DNA of 64,000 nt from Ridgeia piscesae. Lineage: Eukaryota > Annelida > Polychaeta > Sabellida > Siboglinidae. Location: assembly GCA_025642075.2 (NCBI GenBank), contig JAODUO010000061.1, forward strand, positions 443,501 to 507,500. Direction: 5' to 3'. Shown here in pieces: positions 27,401 to 43,000 of this stretch. Under the pieces are notes generated by a model. The model was not told the DNA's origin, ran no database searches, and worked only from the letters and a program-made list of their open reading frames with translations. The position numbers and the translations under genes are program-made. Position 1 is the first letter of the stretch. Each line of letters opens with the position of its first letter.

Positions 27401-30400
27401 CTCCTGTAGTACAACCACATTACAATTAAGGTCGCTCCTGTAATGTGGCCACCTCACAGTTGAGGTCACCCCATAATACAACCACCTCACAATTAAGGTC
27501 AGGTCCAAATTAAAGTATAGAAAAGAAATCCTGCCAGTACAGACACCTATATTAAAGGCATTTTCACCAGGTCCTGTCAGTGATTTTATTAGTGAAGTTT
27601 CAGTGTACTTATCTCTCTGAGATCTCCACGGTGTGAACGTGTTTATAATGTGTCTTTTATTTATCCTCGTGAGGTAGCTTAGATAACCATTATCTACATC
27701 ATGTGATGTCATAGTACAGTTCTGTGAATTATTTATTATGCAAGCCAAATTTGTTTCTGTTATTGTAATATAGGAAATAAATGAAGTATTTGCTTAGGAA
27801 ATGCCTTCCAAGCAAGTCGTTTGGGACTGATGTTGTTGCTCGGGGTGTTACAGAGAGACTTGAATGAGACGTTGGTTCGGCTGGGGGAGATAGACCAGGC
27901 CCTGGACGACATGAATGGCTTCCTCCAACAGACAGAGTGTGACCTACAGCAGCTTGATGACATCTACGGCGATCCGAAGTTCATCGAAACACACCTGAAG
28001 AACCTTCAGGTAGGTTTTCCTGATGCAGACATGTTTTTATAGTATCGGTCTCACCAGCCACAGGCGATTCTGCTCCAGCCGAGCACAAACTTTGTCAGAA
28101 CTTGACTGAAGGGCCTACTATACTATACTCAACTATACTAATCACCATAATTTTTTTTAACAAGTTGATTGTATTGTTTTAGAAATGAAACATTTAGCAT
28201 TCATATCCCATGGTTATATGAATCACCGTTATATAATATCCTTTCCTAAGTGATCTATACACAGTTTAACAGTAATAGCGACTATTTATGTTTTCTCAAC
28301 ATATAATAATATTGTAGACCAATATTAATCGTGGTCTGGAAAACATCCTATCCTTAAACTAAGTCAGCATTGTCATTATTATTAATTGTTACTGGCTGTT
28401 CTTTTTATTTACTCATACTTCACAAAAAGATATTGAAATCTATCAAAGACGCTGTTCTTTCTGAGAACAAATCAGTATCACCTAATCTCTGTATCCTTCA
28501 GTTTACACGTAGAACAATACCCCATTGGTGAATTAACACCCCTTTAACGACTGCCTGTTGTCTCCCTCAGTTGGTGCAGAATGACCTGGCCAATCAGGAA
28601 CCGATGGTGAGGTACCTGAATGAAGCTGTCGCGGAGCTGATAGAGCAGGGCTCCGGCCCCTCCACCAGCTGGAGGGAGAAGCAGGGTGAGATGAACGAGT
28701 TGTATGAGGCTGTGTGCATCATGGCCCGCGACAAACAGAACCGACTACAAGATACACTTAAGGAGGTGAGTGTCCTTCTCATTCATTCCGAGTTTATCCC
28801 TCTGTGTTAGCCACATGTCCTTCGATCTCTAGAATTAGTGAGTCCAACACAGGTTACACATTTACCCCCCGTGTGGGATCTTTGACTTCCCCTGCATGTA
28901 GGTTAACCAAATAGAAGGATATTTATAGGTTTTTATGAATACAAACATAACATTTGTTCTATTAAGCATACAGAATGCGTGCTGAAGAACATTTCTTAAA
29001 TAGCTATTTTGTTACCAACAGCACAATGGTGGCACAACCTCATGGAGCTGGTTTAGTTTTAGTGTTTTGAGTGTCACTCAGCAGGTGGAGACACGTTATT
29101 CACCAATCTGTTGTATGCTAACGTATCATTAGTTATATTACATGAGATTGAAGTTTAGTTCAACTGGGATGATACATGTCCACATAAGTTGACTTGAAAT
29201 TATTTAATCAGCCACAAGATAGTGATTTTATATTTAAAGAGTAGGTTACAAATGCTGCTGGTGCAGATGGAACTTTCTCATGTCATTGGTTGACAGGGAT
29301 GTAGTTACAATAAATTATGGATCCAGTGGTAAACCTTTGTCATCAGTCAATATCAGGTACTGCTGAAAAGGGGCATGTATGCTTAATTGAACAGATATGC
29401 AGTCAATGTAAATTTTCCTTTGTAAGTAACCTACATACTTATCAAATTTAATTATCTGATGAAAGTAACACTTTTTAATTATGTTTTTCCAGGTGAAAGC
29501 CTTCGCAGGTGATGTTGAGGATTTACTGAGATGGCTCAACAACTTCCGGGGGGAGTTGAAGACCTCTGAGCCCATGGGAGCCTTGCCTGACACAGCCCAG
29601 CACCAGTTTGACAAATTCCTGGTATGTATACAGGCATCGAGTGCAAAATTCAGGCACCGAAATATCAATCTTAGCTACTGAATTGGTAAATACTGTGACA
29701 CATTTCAGAGTTATGGTGAAACATTCTGAAGGTGTTATAAAATCATGTGACACTCCTGATTTATTTATGATAAGTTTTTAGTTTAAATTTGTTTTGGAAA
29801 TGTGTTAATTTTAAGAAGACTATTGGCTGTTTATGATAAATGTACACAATTCAATATAACTGAGGACTTGGTGTTGATCCATTCTTACATGTCAGATGAG
29901 AAACATCACATACTTGTAGGCTGCATGCATAAATGTTGTTGTACCATGTCGGAAATAAGTAGTAGCTGTATGGTGCAATATATTTTAAGTGAGTTGATTT
30001 ATTTGTGCAAATGAACACACATGAATGTACACATCAATGCCATATGCACTTGAATAATATATGCACAAACACCTAATGATGCACACTCGCATACATGCAC
30101 ACACACATGCACACACACATGCATGCACACACACATGCACACATGCACGCACACACGCACACACGCACACATGCGCATGCGCACACGCGCACGCACACAC
30201 ACACACACACTATAGGAATTAATACATTGCTATAGACAGTGGTGGATATTTGGTGGTGCTTTGATCACGCATGAAAACTAGACACTTCGCTGTGTAAGAG
30301 TTTACCTTTACTCTCTCTCCCCCGTAGGGCAGCTACCGAGCCCTGGAACAGAAAGAGGATGAAGTGAGGGCCCTGCTCCTTAATGGGGAGGACATGTTGG

Positions 30401-33400
30401 CACGGTGTAGGGAGCGGGACACAGAACAACTGAGGGAGGATCTGGAAAGACTGCGCACTCGCATGTACGACACCCGCAGCAAGGCTGACAGACGCAAGGT
30501 GGGTTAGGGTGTCGGATGGCACCCCCGGGGTAAATGGGGGTTATTGCGTTACCCATTTTATAGGCTTGATGCCTCGGGGTGGTCACAAGTGCGTGAAGTG
30601 CTGGAATTATTACGTGGGGAGATATCGGTCATTTGTGGTCATGAAGACAATATGTCCTGCAGTGGTGCCACTTGCTGTACTTAATGAGTGAACAATGCTA
30701 ATACAAATTGATTGTAGGTGTTTTGGATTGTAAAAACTGCAAGTGCTATGTCATTTATAGGTAGTGATGGGTCGTGGTTTGATCTAATGCTATGTATGTA
30801 ATATTTCTGGCATTGCAAATTGATGAGATCACTCCATAGTTACTATGTGACGTGACAGCCTGGCTGAGGTGGTGTATGTGGTTAGTTTATTGTGAATATT
30901 ATTGGCTAAATAGGCAGAAAGAGTTATTTTAATAATGCAGTTTATTAGTGATGATCATTGTATCATTCAATTATTTGTGGATAAGGTAAAATGATTGAAG
31001 CTTCAGTGATTAGCATTGCCTAATTGAACATTAGAAATCATATCCATGAAAAAACATTTTATATGTAATATTTAAATGCCATTTGTTATTTTGTATTCAC
31101 ATTAAATAAAAAAATTTACACAATACGTATTGAAAAAGTAATATGTAGACATGCAGTGTGCTTTAACAATATCACTGAACTAGAAAAATATTTTGACATA
31201 CCTTTAACTCAATCATATCCACCATGGGTTGTATGCTTACAGGGGAAGCTGGAGGAACATTTAGCTAACGTTCAGGACTTTCACGCAATGCTCAAGATCC
31301 ACACGGACTGGCTGAACAACGCTGAGAAGATCCTTGGATCATTTAAGTACCCTAGCAAGATCGTTGACCGCATCCTGAAGCAAATCCAGGATCATCAGGT
31401 AGGCGTGTACACATTACGTTTGCCAAATTGTACTTGTGGTTATACTTACATACACACTCTGAATAGACTGGCTGCAATCATACCTGTCTTGTGCAGTGTT
31501 TTGAAAATAAATATGTAAATGTTTATATGAATATTTTGGTGAATTGCTTGTGTTGCGAAAGTTAGCTTCACAAGCAATTTGACCGAGTAATGAAACCACA
31601 AAAAATGATATTTTTATTTATAAAACGGTTAATTTCAAATGGTCCTTTGATATTTCATATACGTCTTTACAAGGGGTGTTCTTGTAGGCATATGTGGTAA
31701 ACCACATGAATCTGCTTTTATAGAAGTATTATATTTGAGAATTCAAGCCATATGCTCATTTGCTTAAATGGAACAAAACAACTGTTTTAACAAAGCATTA
31801 ATTTCTTCTTTCTAACCATTATACAGAATTGTTTGGTATAATTTCCACGAAATTGTTTGTTGCTAGGACTTCAAGCAGGACATTGATGCACACCGGGATC
31901 TCATGTACAACCTTGACCGCACCGGCACTTATCTGAAGTACTTTGGCCGCAAGCAGGACACAGTGTACATAAAGAATCTGCTGATTAGCATCAAGTTGCG
32001 CTGGAAGAAGCTCGTGCGCCGGGCTGGGGAGAAGGGGAGGATGCTGCAGCAGGCCTACAAGGAGGACAAACGGGTACGCCAGGGGATGGGGAAGATGCCC
32101 AGTTCTCAAGATATTCTTTTGCTTGTTTTGCGCTAATTTAATAACGTAAACATTGATTGATAATAATATGGTGTGTATTAAGCGCTAATTCCCATGTAAT
32201 GGACAGTAAAATATATGTATATTAAAACGATAATATCAATCATTAAATAGATAAGTTTTATATATATTTAAATGCACACAGATTTTAAGACATGGTGCTA
32301 AATAAGTAAACTAAAATACTAGTTTTCAAACATATAGTATTAAATACTAGATAATACTGTTTCATTTCAGTACCATATAAGTAACTATCGGCTCATGGTT
32401 TTGTTTTTGTTTTCTTATGGTGTTTAAATACTGTTATTATGCTGTTATTACAACAGTATGTAGACAACTACACATAAGTAAATTCATGCATGGACCTTTG
32501 TAAATATTCCTTTTAAGTCTTACATATTTACACAGCAATTTGTATAGTGTCTAAGTGTGTCACAATATCTGCCAACTTTCTTTGACACACAGTTAAAGTG
32601 AATTTCTTGATTGTGTATGCATGATGTTTCAATGACAACATGATGTATTTTCTCTGTCAAGCTATGTAAAACAGATCACCATGGTTGAATGCTTATGATT
32701 TTATAGATAGTTTTGTGACGTGTATGGACATGTTGGGTGTAGTTCTGTGACTCCTGGTTTATCTATCGGTAGTTTTCTGACGTGTATGGACATGTTGGGT
32801 GTAGTTCTGTGACTCCTGGTTTATCTATCGGTAGTTTTGTGACGTGTATGGACATGTTGGGTGTAGTTCTGTGACTCCTGGTTTATCTATCGGTAGTTTT
32901 CTGACGTGTATGGACATGTTGGGTGTAGTCCTCTGACTCCTGGTTTATCTATCGGTAGTTTTCTGACGTGTATGGACATGTTGGGTGTAGTCCTCTGACT
33001 CCTGGTTTATCTATCGGTAGTTTTCTGACGTGTATGGACATGTTGGGTGTAGTCCTCTGACTCCTGGTTTATCTATCGGTAGTTTTCTGACGTGTATGGA
33101 CATGTTGGGTGTAGTCCTCTGACTCCTGGTTTATCTATCTGTAGTTTTCTGACGTGTATGGACATGTTGGGTGTAGTCCTCTGACTCCTGGTTTATCTAT
33201 CGGTAGTTTTCTGACGTGTATGGACATGTTGGGTGTAGTCCTCTGACTCCTGGTTTATCTGTCGGTAGTTTTCTGACGTGTATGGACATGTTGGGTGTAG
33301 TCCTCTGACTCCTGGTTTATCTATCGGTAGTTTTCTGACGTGTATGGACATGTTGGGTGTAGTCCTCTGACTCCTGGTTTATCTATCGGTAGTTTTCTGA

Positions 33401-36400
33401 CGTGTATGGACATGTTGGGTGTAGTCCTCTGACTCCTGGTTTATCTATCTGTAGTTTTCTGACGTGTATGGACATGTTGGGTGTAGTTCTGTGACTCCTG
33501 GTTTATCTATCGGTAGTTTTCTGACGTGTATGGACATGTTGGGTGTAGTTCTGTGACTCCTGGTTTATCTATCGGTAGTTTTCTGACGTGTATGGACATG
33601 TTGGGTGTAGTCCTCTGACTCCTGGTTTATCTATCGGTAGTTTTCTGACGTGTATGGACATGTTGGGTGTAGTCCTCTGACTCCTGGTTTATCTATCGGT
33701 AGTTTTGTGACGTGTATGGACATGTTGGGTGTAGTCCTCTGACTCCTGGTGTATCTATCAGTAGTCTTGTGACGTGTATGGACATGTTGGGTGTAGTCCT
33801 CTGACTCCTGGTTTATCTATCAGTAGTCTTGTGACGTGTATGGACATGTTGGGTGTAGTCCTCTGACTCCTGGTTTATCTATCGGTAGTTTTCTGACGTG
33901 TATGGACATGTTGGGTGTAGTCCTCTGACTCCTGGTTTATCTATCGGTAGTTTTCTGACGTGTATGGACATGTTGGGTGTAGTCCTCTGACTCCTGGTTT
34001 ATCTATCGGTAGTTTGTGACGTGTATGGACATGTTGGGTGTAGTCCTCTGACTCCTGGTTTATCTATCGGTAGTTTTGTGACGTGTATGGACATGTTGGG
34101 TGTAGTCCTCTGACTCCTGGTTTATCTATCGGTAGTTTTGTGACGTGTATGGACATGTTGGGTGTAGTCCTCTGACTCCTGGTTTATCTATCGGTAGTTT
34201 TCTGACGTGTATGGACATGTTGGGTGTAGTCCTCTGACTCCTGGTTTATCTATCGGTAGTTTTCTGACGTGTATGGACATGTTGGGTGTAGTCCTCTGAC
34301 TCCTGGTTTATCTATCGGTAGTTTGTGACGTGTATGGACATGTTGGGTGTAGTCCTCTGACTCCTGGTTTATCTATCGGTAGTTTTGTGACGTGTATGGA
34401 CATGTTGGGTGTAGTCCTCTGACTCCTGGTTTATCTATCGGTAGTTTTGTGACGTGTATGGACATGTTGGGTGTAGTCCTCTGACTCCTGGTTTATCTAT
34501 CGGTAGTTTTGTGACGTGTATGGACATGTTGGGTGTAGTCCTATGACTCCTGGTTTATCTATCGGTAGTTTTGTGACGTGTATGGACATGTTAGGTGTAG
34601 TTCTACGACTCCTGGTTTATCTATCGGTAGTTTTGTGACATGTATGGTCATGTTGGGTGTAGTTCTACGACTCCTGGTTTATCTATCGGTACTTTTCTGA
34701 CGTGTATGGACATGTTGGGTGTAGTCCTACGACTCCTGGTTTATCTATCGGTAGTTTTCTGACGTATATGGACATGTTGGGTGTAGTCCTATGACTCCTG
34801 GTTTATCTATCGGTAGTTTTGTGACGTGTATGGACCTGTTGGGTGTAGTCCTCTGGCTCCTGGTCTATCTATCGGTAGTTTTGTGACGTGTATGGACATG
34901 TTGGGTGTAGTCCTCTGACTCCTGGTTTATCTATCGGTTGTTTTGTGACGTGTATGGACATGTTGGCTGTAGTCCTCTGACTCCTGGTTTATCTATCGGT
35001 AGTTTTGTGACGTATGTGGACATGTTGTGTAGTTCTATGACTCCTGGTTGATCTATCAGTACTCCTGTGACGTGTATGGACATGTTGGGTGTAGTCCTGT
35101 GACTCCTGGTTTATCTATCAGTAGTTTCGTGATGTGTATAGACATGTTGGGTGTAATTCTCTGACTCCTCGTTTATCTATCAGTAGTTTTGTGACATATG
35201 TGGACATGTTGTGTAGTTCTATGACTCCTGGAGGGGTCTCTGTGACTGGCTGGAGGATGGGGAACGCAGACTCAAGAAGTACGCCACAGGCGCGCCGGGC
35301 AAAGTACGACATGACCTCGATGAACTGCAGGTGCGCCATTTGAGACAATGACCTTTACCTATCTATAATAATGATAATGACTTCTTTTGCGCCAATATCC
35401 TCGAAGATCAAGCTCAGTGGCGCGACAAAACCAAGGGATTAAGTAAACTCGTAATCGTAAAACAATGCGTGAGTCATCAATGGATGGATGAAGAAGCTAG
35501 GACGCTAAGGAGGATAGGCAGCATTAAAGAGATAGGTTTTTAGAAGTTGGTGGAATGAAACTATATTACTTTCTGACTTAACACTGGCAGGAAGCGAATT
35601 CCACACCGTTGGTGCGGCAACCGAGAAAGCTCGGGTCCCGGCTTTCGTTTTCACCCGAGGAATGTAAAGAGGGTTACATGTCAAGTATTATTTTATTCAT
35701 GTTATGTACTATGCCAGCAAGCCTGGTTCGACTTCATTACAAAAGGAATTTGGAAATATGTAAAGACAATTACAAGAATTGGTGCCAGAAGTGGTATGGT
35801 GACACAGAATGATCTTAGAGGACAGACAATGGCATAGAATAGAGCAGAAATGGAAAGGTAACCCTACGTAAATGGTTCCTTGCAGCATTTCCAGAATGAG
35901 CTGACGACACGTCACCCGACCTACTACTCGACCATGAGACTGGGTCGTAACCTCAAGGACCGCTGCATCAAGTCTGACCCTGAACAGGGCATGCTCATCA
36001 ATATGCTTGAGGAGCTCAAGAACAAGTGGAACATTCTCCGCTCCATTGTCGCACAGAGGTATGTCATTGGAAGTCTCAAGTCATGGACTGTCATGCTCTT
36101 AAAGTGTATGTGTGAATGAATGGACAGACCAGACAGATGGACGGAAAAACGAATGAATGAAACAACATGTTTTTGCAAGACATTCTGTGGGGCCTGCTTT
36201 GTCCAACAAACAAACATACACAATAATTACACTTGACAATTTCACATGTCATATTGTTTTCATAAAAACACATCTTGTTTTGAACAGAATTGTTTTGATA
36301 GAATGTTGGCAGTGAATTTAATATATGCCTAATTAATGAAACTATTTAGAAAATTTCCAAGTTCATCAGTCACTATGGTATTTCTTACTTGTGTGTGTGT

Positions 36401-36967
36401 CTTACCTTGGATTGAACTAATACATTGTAATATACAGTAATGTAGCATAAGTAGGTCATGTAATTTAAAATGTCAACAGTGTCAGGTGATTTTTTTTTAA
36501 ATGACAGCACAATTTCACAATACTACAATCTGGAGCAAAATGTCCAAATGGATGACAAGGAAGGTTTAAGGCTTATTGATATACAATTTTGATACGTCTA
36601 CATGTACCTCATCCTTCTTAAATAGTTGATGATATCAAAGTGTCAAGTCACTCTGTTGCTACTAATGTTGACTCTCTTACAGACAGAACAAGTTGGACGA
36701 GGCCCTGTTGTCATCGGGGCGTATCACAGACGCCCTGCAGTCTCTCCTCGAGTGGCTGTCCCGGGCAGAGGTCTACCTGGCAGAGGACCAGCCAGTCCTT
36801 GGGGACCTCGACACTGTCAACATCCTCATTGAACAACAAAAGGTGCGCCTTCATTCATGCACATGATCGCCAGTTATGTGATCTACCATAGGGTTAAAGA
36901 TATTGTTTTATATATTTGAAAGGCTACAGAGTACATATTAATTGAGTCAGTAATTTCACCAAATTAC

Positions 36968-37023
<56 letters not shown>

Positions 37024-40000
37024 TTGTCATCTTCTGCACTATATATATATATATATACATATATATATACATATATATTTACACACACGCACACACATGG
37101 TATCAGAAGTGGGATAGTGCATGCCATTACAGGTGCCAGTGACTGCAGATGTCATATGTCACCACTGTGCTGTCTTGCAGGTGTTCCAGCAGGAGTTGGA
37201 CAGTCGTCAGTCAATGGTGGCCGCCATGAGGTCATCTCCAACCAGCGACCCTGCAGTGGCCACTCAGCTGGATGAGTTGACCAGTGTGTGGGACCGGGTC
37301 AACCAACTCTGTCAGGTCCGAGAGGCCCGACTGCAAGAGGCCCTCAAACTTGTAAGTCACTTCTTTAAGTGTAAAGTGCTTTGCGTAGTCCTGAGGACTG
37401 GATATTGCGCTATAAAGGAGCTTACCTTTACTTACCTTTAATTTCATGCTTAACCCATAAGAGGCTTTGTATATGCAAAAAAGTGTTGGTTTTTATTGTT
37501 TTATTTTGGAAGATTTGGACAGAGTCACAGGAGCTGAGCTGTAATTATTATATTCACCAAATCTTTTAAGCTTTTGACACAGTACTGACATTTGTTTGTT
37601 TTATTGTTACAACATTCACATGTCACCGTGGTTACTGGTTGTGACTTTTAGGCTGAAGACTTCAACGAGTCAGTGCAGGTGGTGAGAGAGTGGCTCCCAC
37701 AGGTGGAGGCAGAACTAAAGTTCAGGTCGTTACCCGATAATGAAGATGTCATTGTACAAAGGATTGAGCAACATGATGTAAGCTCTTTTTTGTATTCGAC
37801 CCACCAAGCATTTAACACCAATAAACTGGTTATTTATAAAAAATAGTATAACACATATAATAATAATGAATATATGCTCAATTGGTGCCTGTTTAGGTAT
37901 CTATAATGTGTTAAGTATTTACAAGTATTTATTATCATGGCTAGCATATTGTTATATTAATGAATATGCATTTGCAATAGTTGCAATAATTACACAAACA
38001 ATTAGGCAAACAAAGAAAACTTTTTATTTTAAATAAGTGTCTATTTCTTGAAATATATTACTTAATCACCAGAAAGAAAACAAAGTTATCATTTTGTCAT
38101 GATGCAACAACATTGCTGCGTGACATTTAGTCATTCTGCTAACATTGAGCTGATATAAAAAATTATACATTAAATTGAGGGTACCTGTTTATTACCATTT
38201 TGCATTCAAGCCCAATCGACATTTTATGGATGTACATATTTCATGTGACACTGGTCGTGGTCTCTGTTTTGTAGAAGCTGCATGGTGAGCTACAACAGCA
38301 GCAGGCAAACATTGAACGCATCAAATACTTGGCACAGGAGATCCTGATGGGTTGTCACCCAAATGCCGTCAGATTTGTCAAGTATTACCTCACCATCACA
38401 CAGACCAGATGGGAGCAGGTAGGACCACGAAGATGTAGGAGGACCACGAGGACAGCTAAAGTTCCCCTGTTGCTGCATATATAGCATACCTATGACACTG
38501 ATAATAAGATTTGCAAAAGGACTGATGTGATCCACACAAAACCATGTAGAACTGTCAGATGTCAGCAACATATCTTTCAACGGTATTATTGGATGAGTCA
38601 AGAGAGTGAAAGTCCTGTTTAAAGTTACAATAATAGTAGGGTCATATTGCCAGCTGCTTGTGAATAAATAGACGTCCTAAAGAGCACATATGCAACATAT
38701 GATGTAGATAAAATTTGAAGCAGATATCTGTCTTTCAGGCTTCATTAGAACTATTTCTTTTATAATAAATACCATAAGCTATGCTGTAATCATATACATT
38801 TAAGATTGTAATTTTTTTTAAAGGGTTTGGGTAATGTTTATTACTATTGATATTGGCACGATTTACGTTTTGCTTATATACTACTGATTCTAAATAACTA
38901 TGTCTATGAAATGGTAGGTATTTTGTCATTCAGTGTTTGTTAGTTACAATGTGCTGTGGTAGGTCAGAGTTGAAGTGATCCGCTGTGTTTGCAGGCGTTA
39001 CAGCGGGCGGCCCAGAGGTCCCAGCGCCTACAGGAAGCACTGCGCAATGTGAGAGGCAACGCAGTGTTGTTGGACGAGCTCCTGGCCTGGCTGACTGAGG
39101 CTCAGGCCCTGCTGCACACAAAGACCAAGGACCCTATTCCGGAAGACCTCACTGTGGTTGAGGCCCTAGTCCGTGAACATCTGGTGGGTTCTGTGTGTGT
39201 GTGTGCGTGCGTGCGTATACGGGTGTGTGCGTGTACAGGTGTGTGTGTGCGGGTGCGGGTGTGTGTGTACGGGTGCGTGCGTGTATGGGTGTGTGTGTAC
39301 GGGTGTGTGTGTACGGGTGTGTGTATGAATGTGTATGAATGTGTACATGTGTGTGAGTGTGTATGTATATGGGTGTGTGTTTGTGTGTGTACATGTGTGT
39401 GTATGTGTGTATGTATACATGTGGGGGTGCATGCATCTGTGCAGTATCTAGCACTACAGAAAATTTCCCCAACAAATTGTTTGTGTGTGTTTGTATTTGT
39501 GCCCTTGCTTCATGTTTGAATGTCTGAATAATATAATTTTCGTATTATGAATACATTTATTTTATGTAAGAAACGACACAGTTGATGCATACATGTAAAT
39601 AGCCTTTAAAAAGTAAATTAAAAAAAATTGAGTAGGTAATAAATTAAATAACATTGCTGGTTAGATAATTAAAACATGTATAACTGTTAATGATTAAGTT
39701 AAAAAAAATTGTAACTATATATGCCAGACATGATATCAATCTCACAGGTTTACTGTCTACAGAGATTACTGAGAACTCATTCATCTGAATGTTTTGTTCC
39801 TCAACTGTTATATCTTCTTGCTATCTCCATGAATCTCTAAAAGTGACCAGTTGAGTTTGTCAAAATTACAGCACCTCACAGTGTAGTGCTTTTGCATGGA
39901 TAGGTATTTTATAACACAATCTGTTAACATTTAATCTCTTCTCTGTGTGCATTGGTTTCCATAAAAACCAACAAGAGGAAACCTAATGACCTTGTTGTAA

Positions 40001-43000
40001 GATTATCTATGAACGTGAAACTGAAGCGTCCTAGCACTTGTCAGAAACATGTGAAATAACTAACAATTTACAAGTTGACACATCAGATCTACAGTGCTAC
40101 AAAATGTGCATAAATACATATTTTTCACATAAATGTCGCAGGAGTTCCACGAGGACCTGATATGTAAGAACAAGGACGTTGAGAGGGTGACTAAGCTGCC
40201 AATCAGTGCAGAGGGCAGCAAACACCTGGCAGCCATCCGGGGCAGGTAAGGGTCAGAGTTCACTAGTGGGTTGTCGCATTCGGGTTTTACAAAATTGTAT
40301 TACCATAAATGTAATGGATAAATGGATTTAAGAATTATTTGAGATGGTATCAGAACCAGGGTTGTCATATTGTCACACAACACAGATGTTGTTTTTACTG
40401 CTACATTTTGTGTCAAAAAATGCAATATGTCACAACATGAGAGTGAGGGATAATTAACAAGATAATATTTGGTGAAAGATGTGTTTTCAGCTGCAGACAT
40501 CAATTTCATGTGGCATTTCCAGGATTGTTGAGCAAGACCTACATGTCAAGTTGGTCTTTGAAACAGGCACATTGCAAATAGTGAATTCCAATGAATGAAT
40601 TTTTGTTTTGGCCAACCAATGGAAGTATCATGTTTTCTTTTAAACAAATACATTCTGATTAGTATATGCCATTAACTGGCCTTTTTGTTTGACCAGCCAA
40701 TGGAAGCTGAATGAGTCGGACACACCAAACCCTCGCGTGAACATTCTGCAGAACCGATGGCGCTCCGTCTGGCGAATGTCAGTGGAACGTAAGAAGAAGC
40801 TGCAAGACACACTGGACCATCTCCTTGAGGTAACCAAACTACGTTGTAGGCAAATAATTTGTCATAAATTTATAAAATGTGCTCTCCAAACTTCTATATA
40901 TTGGTTAGGTCTCAGAAGACCCAATTATTCACAAGAGTTTTCAGAGGTGTTTTCACCTAATGATTTATTATAATAATATAAATATACTATATAGGATACA
41001 TACCAAATATTTATTTTAGGGTGCTTTAGAATATTGCATAAAATAGAAAAAATATTGCAGATTATTCAGAATACTTGCTCAACAAATGTAAATACTTCAA
41101 ATTGATAAAATTGAACAATGGGTAAAAAGTGACTATCACATAAATAGACCAATACATAATTACATGTTCATTTGCATGCAAATTGTCTACTCTGTAATAC
41201 CCACAGTACCATAAAGAATGTTTCATAAGTCCAACAAATCTGTAAGTTTACTAATAACCCAAATATGCTTGCAATATGGTGATATATATATCTTTTGTTA
41301 GACCAGGAGATTAGGTTATCTTTTATCATCAAGTGCTAATTTTACTGTGCAGCTGGAGAGTTTCAAGAATTTCGACTTCGATATGTGGAGACAGCGCTAC
41401 ATGGCCTGGATCCGGGCAAAGAAACTCCGCATAACAGACTTCTTCAGGAGACAAGACAAAGATGGCGATGGCTCCTTGACTCGCCGCGAGTTTGTCGAAG
41501 GAATGCTTACATCAAGTTAGTTGTCACATAACTTCTGGTGCATATAGTTGCCTGTGACATACTTAGGGTACAATAGTCATTTTACTTCATTTGATAGAAA
41601 ATTTATATATTTGTAACTGACTAATATTTCATTGATGTTTCAGTAGCAATTGTCTGTAATTGTTGTTACATTAGAAACGCAAATATTCTTGCTGTTATTT
41701 TGGCAAGGTAATGGTTGTTATGCAGATATTTTGAGAATGTCGTTGTATGTGGTGTTTGGAGAAGATACAGTACAGTTGAATATCAAGTATAAATAATAAT
41801 ACAGCATTTATTTTGTAAGTTGGTCATTTTTTTATTTCTGGCACCATAAAATAATTAATTTACCTGCATATATACTGTGAATAAATTACATATTTGTTTT
41901 TTTCTGCAGAATTCCCCACAAACCGGACAGAGTTGAACGCAGTGTTCAACGTGTTTGACCGAGACGGCAGTGGGAGTCTTGACTACAAGGAATTTGTGGA
42001 TGCATTGAAGCCTGACAGACAGGTGGGTGTCTTCAAGGCAAAATGCCTCTACGTAGCCATGCTTACCATAAATGTGACCAAGTTTGAAATTCCACATTAT
42101 TTTCATTGGCTTTGTAATGCATGTGTATTTGACATACAAAGAAGTGTGTCATGTTTTGCAGAAAAGTTATTACATAAAAAATTGAATAAAAAAGTGGCAC
42201 ATTAAAAGGACCATACCAGATCCCCCCGGAATGGCCAGAGCAGTAATTTGTAACTGGAAGTCTGCTGTGTATAAAATTGGAAAGTTAAAGACATCAAAGA
42301 TTATTGTGGTTAACTCTGTTTGCCTCAGCATTAGTGTTTACCAATGCAACATGTTGCAGGCAGAATCTTTCAAAGTGTAAATTAATTTTTTGGCGCTTAA
42401 TAAAGTAACTAAACACAAATTGGCAGGCAGTAAACCTTCAATGTGCATGTTGTAGTCATAAGAACGTAATATAAAATGCAGAAATAAACCTTCTAGAAAC
42501 TGGCATCCCCGCTTTAAAATAAATACATGTTTCAAATGCTTACCATTGAACAGCCAACGTTTTTACTGGTGCCGAATGGTGGAAAACGGCATAGAATAAA
42601 TGGAAGCAAGGTGTTTAAATGTTGAAGGAAATGTTACAAAGAACTGTATTTAATGATGACAGGTGTGCTTGCAGCGTCATGTGAGGACACGGGTGGGCAA
42701 GCGACCAGTGACAGACGGAGAGCTCATTCATGACGAGATTGAGAACCAGGTGTCAGAGTGTCAGTGTCGTCATCAGTTCCACATACAGAAGATGGGGGAG
42801 GGTAAATACAAGGTGAGAGCATACAGAAGATGGGGAGGGTAAATACAAGGTGAGAGCATACAGAAGATGGGGAGGGTAAATACAAGGTGAGAGCATACAG
42901 GAGATGGGGAGGGTAAATACAAGGTGGGAGCATACAGGAGATGGGGAGGGTAAATACAAGGTGGAGCATACAGGAGATGGGGAGGGTAAATACAAGGTGA

